Source: Mucilaginibacter flavus
Lineage (GTDB): Bacteria; Bacteroidota; Bacteroidia; Sphingobacteriales; Sphingobacteriaceae
NCBI RefSeq assembly: GCF_030409315.1
Contig: NZ_JAUFPS010000021.1
Location: 2,326 to 66,325, forward strand
DNA: 64,000 nucleotides
Reading direction: 5' to 3'
The notes under the pieces are model-generated. The model searched no databases and had not been told where the DNA came from. It was given only the letters and a program-made list of their open reading frames with translations. The translations under genes were made by a program, and so were the position numbers. This document shows, piece by piece, positions 52,735-60,863 of this stretch. Positions within the stretch are counted from its first letter, which is position 1. Each line of letters begins with the position of its first letter.

Positions 52735-52931
52735 AGAGTCAAGAATTAAGAGTCAAGAATCAAGACGAGCTGCACTTTGCATGTCGATTTAAAAAGAAAA
52801 GTGCAAAAGATTTCAGTCTTTTGCGCTTTTCTTTTTTGCAGTTGTCTTAACTCTTAACTCTTGAGTCTAAAAGCTTGACTCTACTTCAACTGTAGCTATC
52901 TTGATTCTTGACTCTTGATTCTTGACTCTTC
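52735..52931. repeat. Facing AGARTCA heptamer arrays between lrp and ung
   Basis: After the lrp TGA come AGAGTCA, AGAATTA, AGAGTCA, AGAATCA, AGAC on the plus strand. After the ung TAA, 2 bases on, come AGAGTCA, AGAATCA, AGAGTCA, AGAATCA, AGATAGC on the minus strand. A second minus-strand group (AGACTCA, AGAGTTA, AGAGTTA, AGAC) lies between. In the centre is a strong two-way terminator. This is the clearest case of the stop-abutting heptamer design. Confidence 0.88.
52791..52837. terminator. Bidirectional terminator between lrp and ung
   Basis: AAAAAGAAAAGTGCAAAAGA and TCTTTTGCGCTTTTCTTTTTT form a stem of about 19 bp with one G-T or mismatch and a 6-base loop (TTTCAG); A-rich and T-rich ends serve both convergent genes. 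Confidence 0.85.
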
Positions 52932-53609
52932 TTAACGAACCTGCCAATCAATCTCCTGTTTCCCTTCTTTCCTCAAAATTTCATTTGTTTTTGAAAACGG
53001 TTTGCTACCGAAGAAGCCTCTGTCTGCAGAGAACGGCGAGGGGTGGGCCGATTTGATGATGAAATGTTTCTTCTGATCTATCAATGCCGCCTTTGATTGG
53101 GCGAAGGCTCCCCAAAGGATAAACACAATGCCTTCTTTTTTATCAGATATGGTTTTGATCACCTCGTCTGTAAATTCTTCCCAGCCGCGTTTCTGATGCG
53201 AACCTGGCGTGCTGGCCCTAACAGTTAAGGTGGCATTAAGCAGCAATACCCCTTGTTTGGCCCAGTCTTCCAGGTTGCCATGTGTTGGTGTTTTAAAGCC
53301 GGGGATATCGGTATTTAGCTCTTTATAGATGTTGCTGAGCGAGCGGGGGATAGCAATGCCCTTTTGTACTGAAAATGATAATCCATGCGCCTGGTGAGCT
53401 CCGTGATAGGGATCTTGCCCCAGGATCACTACTTTCACATCATCAAAATGTGTGGTGTTAAAGGCGTTGAAGATATCGGCATTTTTGGGGTAAACAATTT
53501 GGCCGGCTTCTTTTTCCTGTAGTAAAAATTGTTTCAGTTTTACCATGTAGGATTTATCAAATTCTTGCTGTAAAACTGCCTGCCATGATGGATGTAATGC
53601 GTTAGCCAT
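52932..53609 (-). CDS. ung: Uracil-DNA glycosylase
   Basis: Ung removes uracil from DNA, the first step of base excision repair. The catalytic water-activating loop GQDPYHG (D66) is present, followed by GLSFSV, LLLNATLTVRASTPGSH and the DNA-intercalation loop SAHPSPFSADRGFFGS with the catalytic His near 190. At 225 residues it is of normal length. Its promoter probably overlaps that of the divergent small membrane protein gene (TTTATTTG and GATATTTG on opposite strands). Confidence 0.96.
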   Translation of the reverse strand: MANALHPSWQAVLQQEFDKSYMVKLKQFLLQEKEAGQIVYPKNADIFNAFNTTHFDDVKVVILGQDPYHGAHQAHGLSFSVQKGIAIPRSLSNIYKELNTDIPGFKTPTHGNLEDWAKQGVLLLNATLTVRASTPGSHQKRGWEEFTDEVIKTISDKKEGIVFILWGAFAQSKAALIDQKKHFIIKSAHPSPFSADRGFFGSKPFSKTNEILRKEGKQEIDWQVR

Positions 53610-53680
53610 AAATATTTATATAGATGTTGGTTTACCGTACAAATAAACAGATATTTGCGGTATATATAGTATCACAAATT

Positions 53681-54229
53681 ATGTCAAATATTGTTCGCTT
53701 AGTTATAGCGTGTGTATTCTTTGGTGCAGCTGTTGCACTTTGTGCTTTTAGCTTTTGGGGCTGGGGTATTTTAGTACTGTTACTTGGCGGCATTTTATTG
53801 CTTAGCTTCTTTTTTAATGAGAATATGATTATTTCGCAATATTTTTTGCGCAAAGAAAACTCAGAAAAATCTGAAGAGTGGTTGATGAAAATTACCGACT
53901 ATGAAAAGCAATTACATAAAAATCAGCATGGTTACTACAACCTGTTAATTGGTTTAATTGAATCGCGCAAAGCCCCAATGAAATCTGAAAAATATTTCAA
54001 GAAAGCCTTACAATTAGGCATGAAAATGTCGCACAATACAGCTTTAGCTAAATTGAGCCTTGCCGGTATCTCTATGGCGAAACGCAACAAGCGCGAAGCA
54101 CAAATGTACTTGTCTGAAGCATCAAAAGATGATAAGAACAAATTACTAACTGATCAGATCAAGATGATGAAAGGTCAATTAGCCCAAATGGATAAGCAGG
54201 TAGTAAGAGGCGGGTATCGTCAGTTCTAA
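53681..54229 (+). CDS. Unknown small membrane protein with helical tail
   Basis: A 182-residue protein using the ATG at 53681 (MSNIVRLVIACVFFGAAVAL). Two adjacent membrane helices (about 5-45) are followed by a charged helical region with a tetratricopeptide-like spacing (HGYYNLLIGLIESRKAPMKSEKYFKKALQLG, NTALAKLSLAGISMAKRNKREAQMYLSEA). That suggests a cytoplasmic scaffold anchored in the membrane, but no family is recognised. The stop is followed after 3 bases by the GGACAAAA array. Confidence 0.7.
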   Translation: MSNIVRLVIACVFFGAAVALCAFSFWGWGILVLLLGGILLLSFFFNENMIISQYFLRKENSEKSEEWLMKITDYEKQLHKNQHGYYNLLIGLIESRKAPMKSEKYFKKALQLGMKMSHNTALAKLSLAGISMAKRNKREAQMYLSEASKDDKNKLLTDQIKMMKGQLAQMDKQVVRGGYRQF

Positions 54230-54232
54230 AAT

Positions 54233-54294
54233 GGACAAAAGACTTTTGGACAAAGGAGCAAGGACTTTGGGACTTGGTGACTTTGGGACAAAAT
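54233..54294. repeat. GGACAAAG octamer array after the membrane protein gene
   Basis: GGACAAAA, GACTTTT, GGACAAAG, GAGCAA, GGACTTTG, GGACTTGG, TGACTTTG, GGACAAAA, in sense orientation 3 bases after the stop. The words GGACAAAGGA and GAGCAAGGACTTT also occur in the array near 35520. Confidence 0.8.
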
Positions 54295-54371
54295 ATTTTT
54301 AGATAAAGGAATAAAGACTCCCGCAGGAGTGGTTGATGCCTTTAAAGAAGAGAAAAGAAATAAAAATGAAA

Positions 54372-54409
54372 AAAATAAAAGGGACCCGAAACGGGTCCCT
54401 TTTATTTTT
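54372..54409. terminator. Strong bidirectional terminator
   Basis: AAATAAAAGGGACCC-GAAAC-GGGTCCCTTTTATTT is a perfect stem of at least 15 bp with a 5-base loop and A/T-rich flanks. It overlaps the stop codon of the 72-residue gene on the minus strand and would serve the plus-strand gene too. Confidence 0.9.
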
Positions 54410-54620
54410 CGTCGATGGCGCTAAAGTAATCGGCAGTTGCAGAGTGATTTTGGTAGGGGTGTACTACCTGGCGGTCGCTATAAGTATAATCGCTTTCTTC
54501 ACTTGGGTTGGCCACTTCAACCATCTTTAATAAACTCCTGATAAACGAGAGGTTAAAGTTACTCCTGTTTAGTTTTATCAGGTATTCGCTTTCGGTGATT
54601 TCCAGAATTGAATTGGTCAT
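54402..54620 (-). CDS. Small hypothetical protein
   Basis: A 72-residue protein: MTNSILEITESEYLIKLNRS, then NFNLSFIRSLLKMVEVANPS and an acidic, Tyr-rich tail ending in DYFSAIDEK. A beta-strand pair followed by a helix resembles small antitoxin-like or ribbon-helix proteins, but no toxin gene is adjacent. The perfect terminator spanning its stop codon supports it being a real transcribed gene. The function is unknown. Confidence 0.6.
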   Translation of the reverse strand: MTNSILEITESEYLIKLNRSNFNLSFIRSLLKMVEVANPSEESDYTYSDRQVVHPYQNHSATADYFSAIDEK

Positions 54621-54756
54621 GATATTTGTATATTATTGTTTATTACAATTATAGCCAACAAAGTTATAACCAAAGTTTTATTTGCTTTAAGCTTTCATTA
54701 ACAAATTGTTATGGTAGGGTATGGGCAAATTGCCACCAGACAATAAATAACTCATA

Positions 54757-54788
54757 AAAAAAGCCCGGGAGTAATCCACGGGCTTTTC
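54757..54788 (-). terminator. Terminator after rseP
   Basis: AAAAAAGCCCG and CGGGCTTTT form a 9-bp stem around an 11-base loop, with A/T runs at both sides. It lies 23 bases after the rseP stop. Confidence 0.8.
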
Positions 54789-54810
54789 AATATCTAACTA
54801 AGTGGTATTC

Positions 54811-56142
54811 TTATTTTTTGAATTTATTTACAATATCATTCCCAAAAACAAATACCATCAGGGTAACCAAAATTACAAAGCCAACTATCTGGGCACGTTC
54901 AAGGAATTTATCGCTTAGCGGTTTACCTTTAATCATTTCAATGATGAGAAATACCGCGTGACCGCCGTCGAGCGCCGGTATAGGCAACAGGTTCATCAAG
55001 GCCAGTACCATGGATAGGAAGCCAACCAATGTCCAGAAATGTACCCAATCAATAGTGCCGCCAAACAGGTTGGCAATAGCTACCGGGCCGCTTACGGCTT
55101 TGTTAAACTTAACATCACCTTTGGCTATTTTACCCAGGCCTTTAGCGTTATCGGTAAAGGTGCTTATCGCTCTTTTCGCGCCAATAGGTAAGGCGGCAAA
55201 GAAACCGTATCTGATGGTTTTAATTTCCGGTAAATCCTTTTTTGAGCGGCCGAAACCTATAACACCATCCGGGCTTATCTGAGTTTTTAAAGTTAATATC
55301 GACGTATCGCGCTTTACACTTAAAATAGCTTGTTTACCTTTATTAGCCTGGAGTTGAGTTTGCAGCTCGTCCCAGTAAGCTGTACGATTGCCATTAATGG
55401 CAACAATACTATCGCCTCGTTTTAACCCTGTGTTTTTGGCATTACCCGAAGCTGGTATCGAGTCGACCACAAATTTCATGCGGGGTACGCGGCTTATAAA
55501 GCTTTCAATATCGTGGTCGGATATTTCGTTCAAAATAGTACGTGGCACCGGTACCTCTAAAGTTTTGGCATCGCGCTGAACGGTGAAAACGGTGTTTTCA
55601 AGCAATACTTTAGGGCTGGTTAAATCGTCAAAACGCTCAAATGATTTGCCGTTAATGGCTGTTATTTTATCGCCAGGCAGCAAACCGATTTTTTTACCTA
55701 CCGCACCCGGTACAATACCGTATTTTGCACTTGCATTAGGGATATAGCTTTCGCCCATTTTAATGGTTAATATCCAAAATATAAGGATGCCCAGGATAAT
55801 GTTAACAGTAACACCGCCAAGCATCACAATTAAACGCTGCCAGGCCGGTTTTGAACGAAACTCCCAAGGTTGCGGCGGACCTGCCATTTGATCGGTATCC
55901 ATTGATTCATCTATCATGCCGGCAATTTTTACGTAGCCGCCTAATGGCAACCAGCCGATGCCGTATTCAACATCTTTGTAAGTGAATTTAAACAGGCTTA
56001 CATTCCATGCATCAAAAAACAGGTAAAATTTCTCTACTTTGATCCCAAACGCGCGGGCTGCCAAAAAGTGCCCCAACTCATGCAGGATTATTAAAATTGA
56101 AAGGCCCAGTATCAACTGACCTACCATTATCACTATACTCAT
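54811..56142 (-). CDS. rseP: Site-2 (RseP-type) membrane metalloprotease
   Basis: A 443-residue intramembrane zinc protease that cleaves anti-sigma factors and leftover signal peptides. The zinc site HELGH (21-25) is in the first membrane helix; LDGGH near the C-terminus gives the third ligand. Two PDZ domains lie between (about 130-215 with GLLPGDKITAINGKS, and about 220-300 with GLKRGDSIVAINGN). Four membrane helices fit the family. It follows dxr by 16 bases, the usual dxr-rseP pairing. Confidence 0.95.
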   Translation of the reverse strand: MSIVIMVGQLILGLSILIILHELGHFLAARAFGIKVEKFYLFFDAWNVSLFKFTYKDVEYGIGWLPLGGYVKIAGMIDESMDTDQMAGPPQPWEFRSKPAWQRLIVMLGGVTVNIILGILIFWILTIKMGESYIPNASAKYGIVPGAVGKKIGLLPGDKITAINGKSFERFDDLTSPKVLLENTVFTVQRDAKTLEVPVPRTILNEISDHDIESFISRVPRMKFVVDSIPASGNAKNTGLKRGDSIVAINGNRTAYWDELQTQLQANKGKQAILSVKRDTSILTLKTQISPDGVIGFGRSKKDLPEIKTIRYGFFAALPIGAKRAISTFTDNAKGLGKIAKGDVKFNKAVSGPVAIANLFGGTIDWVHFWTLVGFLSMVLALMNLLPIPALDGGHAVFLIIEMIKGKPLSDKFLERAQIVGFVILVTLMVFVFGNDIVNKFKK

Positions 56143-56158
56143 TCGTTATATTTATCTA

Positions 56159-57346
56159 TTAGTAGTGTATCGCCTTTAACGGCAGTGTTTGTATAAAATT
56201 TTGCGCAAAGATGCGTGTTTCTTTGTCAGTATTCAAATAGTCGTTTAGCGTGGGCTTTTCAATAAAAGCTATCTGCTGCATGCACTCTTCTATAAGATTG
56301 CTCATGGCTAAAAAGCCTATTTTGTTATTTAAAAAGCCGGCAACAGCTATTTCATTAGCGGCATTGATAATACAGGGCATATTACCTCCCTGCTTTAACG
56401 CCATGTACGCTAAATTAAGATTACGGAAAGTATCCACATCCGGTTTTTCAAACGTAAGGTTTGGATAAGCTGTAAAGTCGAACCGTTTAAAATCGTTTTG
56501 AATCCTATCAGGATAAGTAAGCGCGTATTGGATAGGCAGCTTCATATCTGGTAAGCCCATCTGCGCTTTAATTGATCCATCCTTAAACTGCACCATCGAG
56601 TGGATGATAGATTGTGGATGAACAATTACTTCAATCTGATCGGCATCCACATCAAACAGCCATTTGGCTTCTATCACTTCCAGGCCTTTATTCATGAGCG
56701 AGGCCGAATCAATAGTGATTTTGGCACCCATTACCCAGTTGGGATGTTTTAGGGCATCCTCGCGGGTTACATTAGCCAAAAAATCAACATTGCGCCCACG
56801 GAATGGGCCGCCGGATGCGGTGATGATTAGTTTTTCAACCGGGTTGTTTTCTTCGCCGGCCAGGCATTGGAATATGGCCGAATGCTCTGAATCAACAGGA
56901 AGTATCTTTACATCATGCTGTTTGGCTAAAGCGGTCACTATTTCACCGGCAACAACAAGGGTTTCTTTGTTTGCTAACGCGATGTCCTTACCGGCCTTAA
57001 TTGCGGCAATGGTAGGCTCTAAACCCGCAAAGCCAACCATGGCGGTAAGTACAACTGCAATGTCGGGATGAGTAATGGAGTCAATAATTGATTGGTGGCC
57101 AGCCAGTACCTGGATGGGTAAGTGCGCCAAAGCCTCCTTAACCTGGAGGTATTTGCCGGTATCGCAAATGATGGCATACTCGGGTACAAACTCAATAGCC
57201 TGGCTAATCAGCAAATCGGCGTTGGAGTGCGCGGTCAATAAAAATGCCCTGAACAGGTTGCTGTTACCTTTAATAACATCGAGTGTTTGGGTACCAATAC
57301 TACCTGTTGAGCCTAAAATGGCTACGTTTTTTATCTGATTACTCAA
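56159..57346 (-). CDS. dxr: 1-deoxy-D-xylulose 5-phosphate reductoisomerase
   Basis: Dxr catalyses the second step of the methylerythritol phosphate route to isoprenoids, using NADPH and a divalent metal. The NADPH loop is GSTGSIG (11-17); NKETLVVAG and the metal and substrate region PVDSEHSAIFQCL are present, with ASGGPFRGR and SLMNKGLEVIEA further on. The length of 395 residues is normal. It is upstream of rseP in the same operon. Confidence 0.97.
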   Translation of the reverse strand: MSNQIKNVAILGSTGSIGTQTLDVIKGNSNLFRAFLLTAHSNADLLISQAIEFVPEYAIICDTGKYLQVKEALAHLPIQVLAGHQSIIDSITHPDIAVVLTAMVGFAGLEPTIAAIKAGKDIALANKETLVVAGEIVTALAKQHDVKILPVDSEHSAIFQCLAGEENNPVEKLIITASGGPFRGRNVDFLANVTREDALKHPNWVMGAKITIDSASLMNKGLEVIEAKWLFDVDADQIEVIVHPQSIIHSMVQFKDGSIKAQMGLPDMKLPIQYALTYPDRIQNDFKRFDFTAYPNLTFEKPDVDTFRNLNLAYMALKQGGNMPCIINAANEIAVAGFLNNKIGFLAMSNLIEECMQQIAFIEKPTLNDYLNTDKETRIFAQNFIQTLPLKAIHY

Positions 57347-57377
57347 TTATAATATCTTTTACTTAGAAACGAGGGCC

Positions 57378-57450
57378 TGTCATCCTGAGCTTGTCGAAGG
57401 ATGTGCGCAGAGGCCTTTATCCGCTATGCTTCAACGGGCTCAGCATGACA
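57378..57450. repeat. Hairpin repeat, GTCATCCTGAGCTTGTCGAA type
   Basis: Left arm TGTCATCCTGAGCTTGTCGA and right arm CTTCAACGGGCTCAGCATGACA pair imperfectly. It shares the GTCAT ends and a central GAAG with the other hairpin repeats of the window. It lies in the gap between the GH3-family gene and dxr. Confidence 0.7.
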
Positions 57451-57464
57451 CCCTTTTTTGTTTT

Positions 57465-58964
57465 TTAACTAATATATTCCTTCAATCCATCAGCTATCTT
57501 CCTGTCGTTTGATAGCCGTGGTACTTTGTTTTGCCCGCCAAGTTTACCTTCTGATCGCATGTAATTGATGAACGCGTCTTTTTTCAGGCTTTGGATGATC
57601 AAAGGTTGCAAAATGTTACCTTCAATGAGGTCAAAATAGTAAATATTTTTCTTTTGAAGGGCTTCATCCACTTTTATGGCAAAAGCCTGTAAATCGGCCG
57701 GCGCTGTGCCAAATTCCACAAACCATTCATGGTAAGGTAATTGGCCTGCCTGCGGGTTAACCTGTGGCGCTACGGTAAACTCAATTACATCAATACCTTC
57801 TGCTTTGGCAACGCTCATTAGGGCGTGTTCAACCTCTTCGCCAATTACATGTTCGCCAAAAGCCGATATGTAATGCTTAATGCGACCGGTCACCACAATT
57901 TTATACGGATTTTTGGATACGAATTTAATCGTGTCGCCTAAACTATATCCCCACAAACCGGCACTTGTATTCATAATGAGAGCGTAATTTTTATTCAGCT
58001 CTACATCTTTAATATTGATGCGGGTAGGATTGGTATTAAAATATTCTTCGGATGGGATAAACTCATAAAATATCCCCGAATTGACCAGCAATAACAGTCC
58101 CTTTTCTTTTTGTGAATCCTGGAAAGCGATGAAGCCCTCAGATGCGGGATAAGTTTCGATAGAATCGATATCGAAGCCAATACTTTCTTCCATACGGGCG
58201 CGGTAAGGCTCATAGTTTACGCCTCCATGTACGTAGAGTTTGAAATTAGGGAAAATATCATTGATCTTTTTACCGCCCGCTTTAGCCGATAACCTGTCGA
58301 AATACATCTGGCACCAGGGAGGTATGCCCGATATGAGGCGCATATCCTGGTTGTAGGTTTCGTCAACAATGGCATCAACCTTTTGCTCCCAATCTTCAAT
58401 ACAATTAATTTGATAGCTTGGTAAGCGGTTTTTTTGCAAGTAAGCCGGTACATGGTGAGCCACAATACCCGATAGGCGACCAACAGATACACCATTCTTT
58501 TCGCTTAGTATAGGGCTGCCTTGTAAAAATATCATTTTGCCATCTACAAAATCGGCATTGCCGGTCTCGTGAATATAGCTTAACAATGCGTTTCGGGCTG
58601 CCTTGATATGCTGCGGCATGCTTTCTTTTGAGATGGGGATATATTTTACGCCCGATGTGGTACCCGATGTTTTGGCAAGATAAGCGGGTTTGCCCGGCCA
58701 TAACACGTTTTCTTCGCCATTTACAACCCTGTCTATGTAAGGCCTAAGGTCTTCATAGTCGTGAATTGGTACGTTCCTTTTAAAATCCTCGTAGTTATTG
58801 ATCTCTTGAAAACGGTGCGCTTTACCAAAGGCTGTGTTTTTGGCCTGGTAAACAAGGCTGCTAAACGTTTGCTGTTGCAGGCTGACAGCGTTTTTACGCA
58901 GGTAGTTAAGCTCCCTGTTTACCAGGGCAGCAAACACTTTGCTCAATGCAGCTTTTAACCCCAT
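57465..58964 (-). CDS. GH3 auxin-responsive promoter family protein (acyl adenylase-like)
   Basis: A 499-residue member of the GH3 family, best known in plants as acyl-amino acid synthetases. The phosphate loop TSGTTSGVKYIPISKESM, then YPASEGFIAFQDS and GLWGYSLGDTIKFV are family motifs of the ANL adenylating fold. Many Bacteroidota have it; the substrate is unknown. It starts 3 bases after the stop of the 257-residue membrane protein, so the two form an operon with the glycosyltransferase genes. Confidence 0.88.
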   Translation of the reverse strand: MGLKAALSKVFAALVNRELNYLRKNAVSLQQQTFSSLVYQAKNTAFGKAHRFQEINNYEDFKRNVPIHDYEDLRPYIDRVVNGEENVLWPGKPAYLAKTSGTTSGVKYIPISKESMPQHIKAARNALLSYIHETGNADFVDGKMIFLQGSPILSEKNGVSVGRLSGIVAHHVPAYLQKNRLPSYQINCIEDWEQKVDAIVDETYNQDMRLISGIPPWCQMYFDRLSAKAGGKKINDIFPNFKLYVHGGVNYEPYRARMEESIGFDIDSIETYPASEGFIAFQDSQKEKGLLLLVNSGIFYEFIPSEEYFNTNPTRINIKDVELNKNYALIMNTSAGLWGYSLGDTIKFVSKNPYKIVVTGRIKHYISAFGEHVIGEEVEHALMSVAKAEGIDVIEFTVAPQVNPQAGQLPYHEWFVEFGTAPADLQAFAIKVDEALQKKNIYYFDLIEGNILQPLIIQSLKKDAFINYMRSEGKLGGQNKVPRLSNDRKIADGLKEYIS

Positions 58965-58967
58965 TTG

Positions 58968-59741
58968 TTAATTGGTTTCGGCAATATCATCATCCACATC
59001 TTTATGGCTGTAAACCAATTTGCGGTAAGTAACCATGATGATAACCTGTATGAAAGGAAAAGTTAAAATAAACCAACAATAAAACGCCAGGCGGAACACG
59101 AAGCCTCCTTTTGAATCGAGCCCTGTTAAATTGATCAATAAAAAAACGGGAATTAAGGCCGTAACGAGGATAGCTATGATAATAAGGAAGATACCCAGTG
59201 TTTTAAAGAAATTATCTTTAGTTATTTCGAAGCTTTGCTTAAGGGATTCAATTGGCGATGAATCATCATCAACTATAAAGCAAATACAAAAAATGCTACG
59301 TAAGCTAATGTAAAGGATTAAAAGCAGTTCAATAACTTCAAAAAGGCTTTCAAGGCCTAAGTTACGTTGAGCTAACACATAAAAGAACACCAAAACGGCA
59401 ACTAAAATTCCTGTCAATAAACCAATAACTACAAAATTAAAGGTCATTTTAAACGAGGGTAGAATATCCTTAAATTCAAACTCGTAATACTCCCTATCCA
59501 TTAGGGTTAAAATCAGTTTATAAAAGCTTAAACCAATATAACATTGAACAATTAGCTGGACGAATATGAAGATAAATTGCGTTAGGACATCGTCTTCTAT
59601 CAGAATAAATGCCTTAAAAAAGTCCACTATCTCATAAATAAACAAAGAGATAACCGAGTACACCACCAGTGGAACAAAGTTTCTTTTCAATACATGCCAT
59701 GCAGTTTTAATGGTTTCTGCAACAGAAAAGGCGTGGTACAT
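58968..59741 (-). CDS. Six-helix membrane protein
   Basis: A 257-residue membrane protein with about six hydrophobic helices (for example VPLVVYSVISLFIYEIVDFF, VVIGLLTGILVAVLVFFYVL and LIIIAILVTALIPVFLLI). Its layout resembles the membrane domain found next to glycerophosphodiesterases (GPDPase-like memb region: SFEITKDNFFKTLGIFLI). No catalytic motif is seen. It is 6 bases after the glycosyltransferase stop and 3 bases before the GH3-family gene. Confidence 0.7.
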   Translation of the reverse strand: MYHAFSVAETIKTAWHVLKRNFVPLVVYSVISLFIYEIVDFFKAFILIEDDVLTQFIFIFVQLIVQCYIGLSFYKLILTLMDREYYEFEFKDILPSFKMTFNFVVIGLLTGILVAVLVFFYVLAQRNLGLESLFEVIELLLILYISLRSIFCICFIVDDDSSPIESLKQSFEITKDNFFKTLGIFLIIIAILVTALIPVFLLINLTGLDSKGGFVFRLAFYCWFILTFPFIQVIIMVTYRKLVYSHKDVDDDIAETN

Positions 59742-59747
59742 AGGTTA

Positions 59748-60716
59748 TTATGATCTGTTTAAAATTATCCGCTTCCAAAAATCCTGCATAAATCCTATTC
59801 CGTAGGCCGTAAGTTGGGTAAAAGCAGCAACAATGCTCAAAAATGCGATTTTTAAAGATTTATTTTTCCACCAGGCATGAAAAAATATCAACAAAATAAA
59901 AACTAACAGTATAACATTCGCCAAAAGAGCAACTTGCCATTGTAGTAGGTTAAATATAATTGCCAAAATAACTCCAACAGTAAATACCGCCGGGAAGAAG
60001 TGTACAGCCTTTAGTTCCTGGGGAAAAAATTTAGAAATGTTGATACGCGCCCTGCCAAAAAAATGCAGCTGCTTAAAAAACTGCACAAAATTGGTGCGGC
60101 GTTTATGATAAACAATAGCATCGGCGATTAGTCCTATTTTGAAGCCCGCGGTATGGATGCGGATACTGTATTCAATATCCTCGCCCAGGCGGGTAATAAT
60201 AAAGCCGCCCACCTTTTCAACTACCTGTCTTGATACCCCCATATTAAAACTGCGTGGGTGAAACTGGCCGATGCCTTTTTTATTGCCGCGGATACCGCCG
60301 GTTGTAAAAGGGGAGGTCATGCTGTAACTTATGGCCTTTTGTGTGGGTGTAAATGAAGCATGTGCGCCATCTGGTCCGCCATAGGCATCAAGATAATTTA
60401 CAGCGAGAGCGTTGTTGACAATCTCCAGGTAATTTGCCGGGATCAAACAATCCGAATCAAATATGATAAAGTAATCGCCTTTGGCATGTTGGAAACCAAA
60501 GTTGCGGGTAAAGCCCTGGCCTTCATTAACTTTTTTAAAGTAACGCAGGTTTAGCTTATCCATAAACGAGGCAACAATCTGTTCGGCATCGTTAACAGAG
60601 CCATCCTCAATCACCAATACCTCAAAATTGCGATAGGTTTGCAGCACCAGCGTATCCAGCAGTTCTTTAATTTCCTGCGGCCGGTTATATAAAGGTATGA
60701 TGATGGAAAAAAACAT
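59748..60716 (-). CDS. Family 2 glycosyltransferase with C-terminal membrane segments
   Basis: A 322-residue GT2 enzyme. The N-terminal nucleotide-sugar domain begins FSIIIPLYNRPQEIKELLDT, with VIEDGS, FIIFDSDCLIPANY (DSD as the metal-binding motif) and a downstream RLGEDIEYS acid motif. The C-terminal part has two or three membrane helices. It is likely to add a sugar to an envelope glycan or lipid. The 5' gap is filled by an inverted word array. Confidence 0.9.
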   Translation of the reverse strand: MFFSIIIPLYNRPQEIKELLDTLVLQTYRNFEVLVIEDGSVNDAEQIVASFMDKLNLRYFKKVNEGQGFTRNFGFQHAKGDYFIIFDSDCLIPANYLEIVNNALAVNYLDAYGGPDGAHASFTPTQKAISYSMTSPFTTGGIRGNKKGIGQFHPRSFNMGVSRQVVEKVGGFIITRLGEDIEYSIRIHTAGFKIGLIADAIVYHKRRTNFVQFFKQLHFFGRARINISKFFPQELKAVHFFPAVFTVGVILAIIFNLLQWQVALLANVILLVFILLIFFHAWWKNKSLKIAFLSIVAAFTQLTAYGIGFMQDFWKRIILNRS

Positions 60717-60720
60717 TCTT

Positions 60721-60863
60721 TTTAGATGTGCAGATTTTAGATTTCAGATGTGCAGATGAATTTGCATATCCTATAATTTTTAGATTTTTCTCCCAATTTC
60801 GTTACTATTTCACCTTATCAATCAATTTCTCATCTGCATATTTGCACATTTGAAATTTGCACA
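60721..60863. repeat. Inverted word array, ATGTGCAGATTT type, between the two glycosyltransferases
   Basis: On the plus strand AGATGTGCAGATTTTAGATTTCAGATGTGCAG stands next to the downstream gene start, written here as AGATGTGCAGATTTT then AGATTTCAGATGTGCAG. On the upstream gene side (minus strand, straight after its stop) come GATGTGCAAATTTC, AAATGTGCAAAT and ATGCAGATGAGA. The sides are complementary. The layout is sense after stop, antisense before start. Confidence 0.8.

Noticed and set aside
52791..52837. Central stem in the lrp/ung gap as part of the heptamer arrays
   Set aside because: Its sequence is a standard A/T-flanked terminator and does not contain the AGARTCA word, so it is listed as a separate element.
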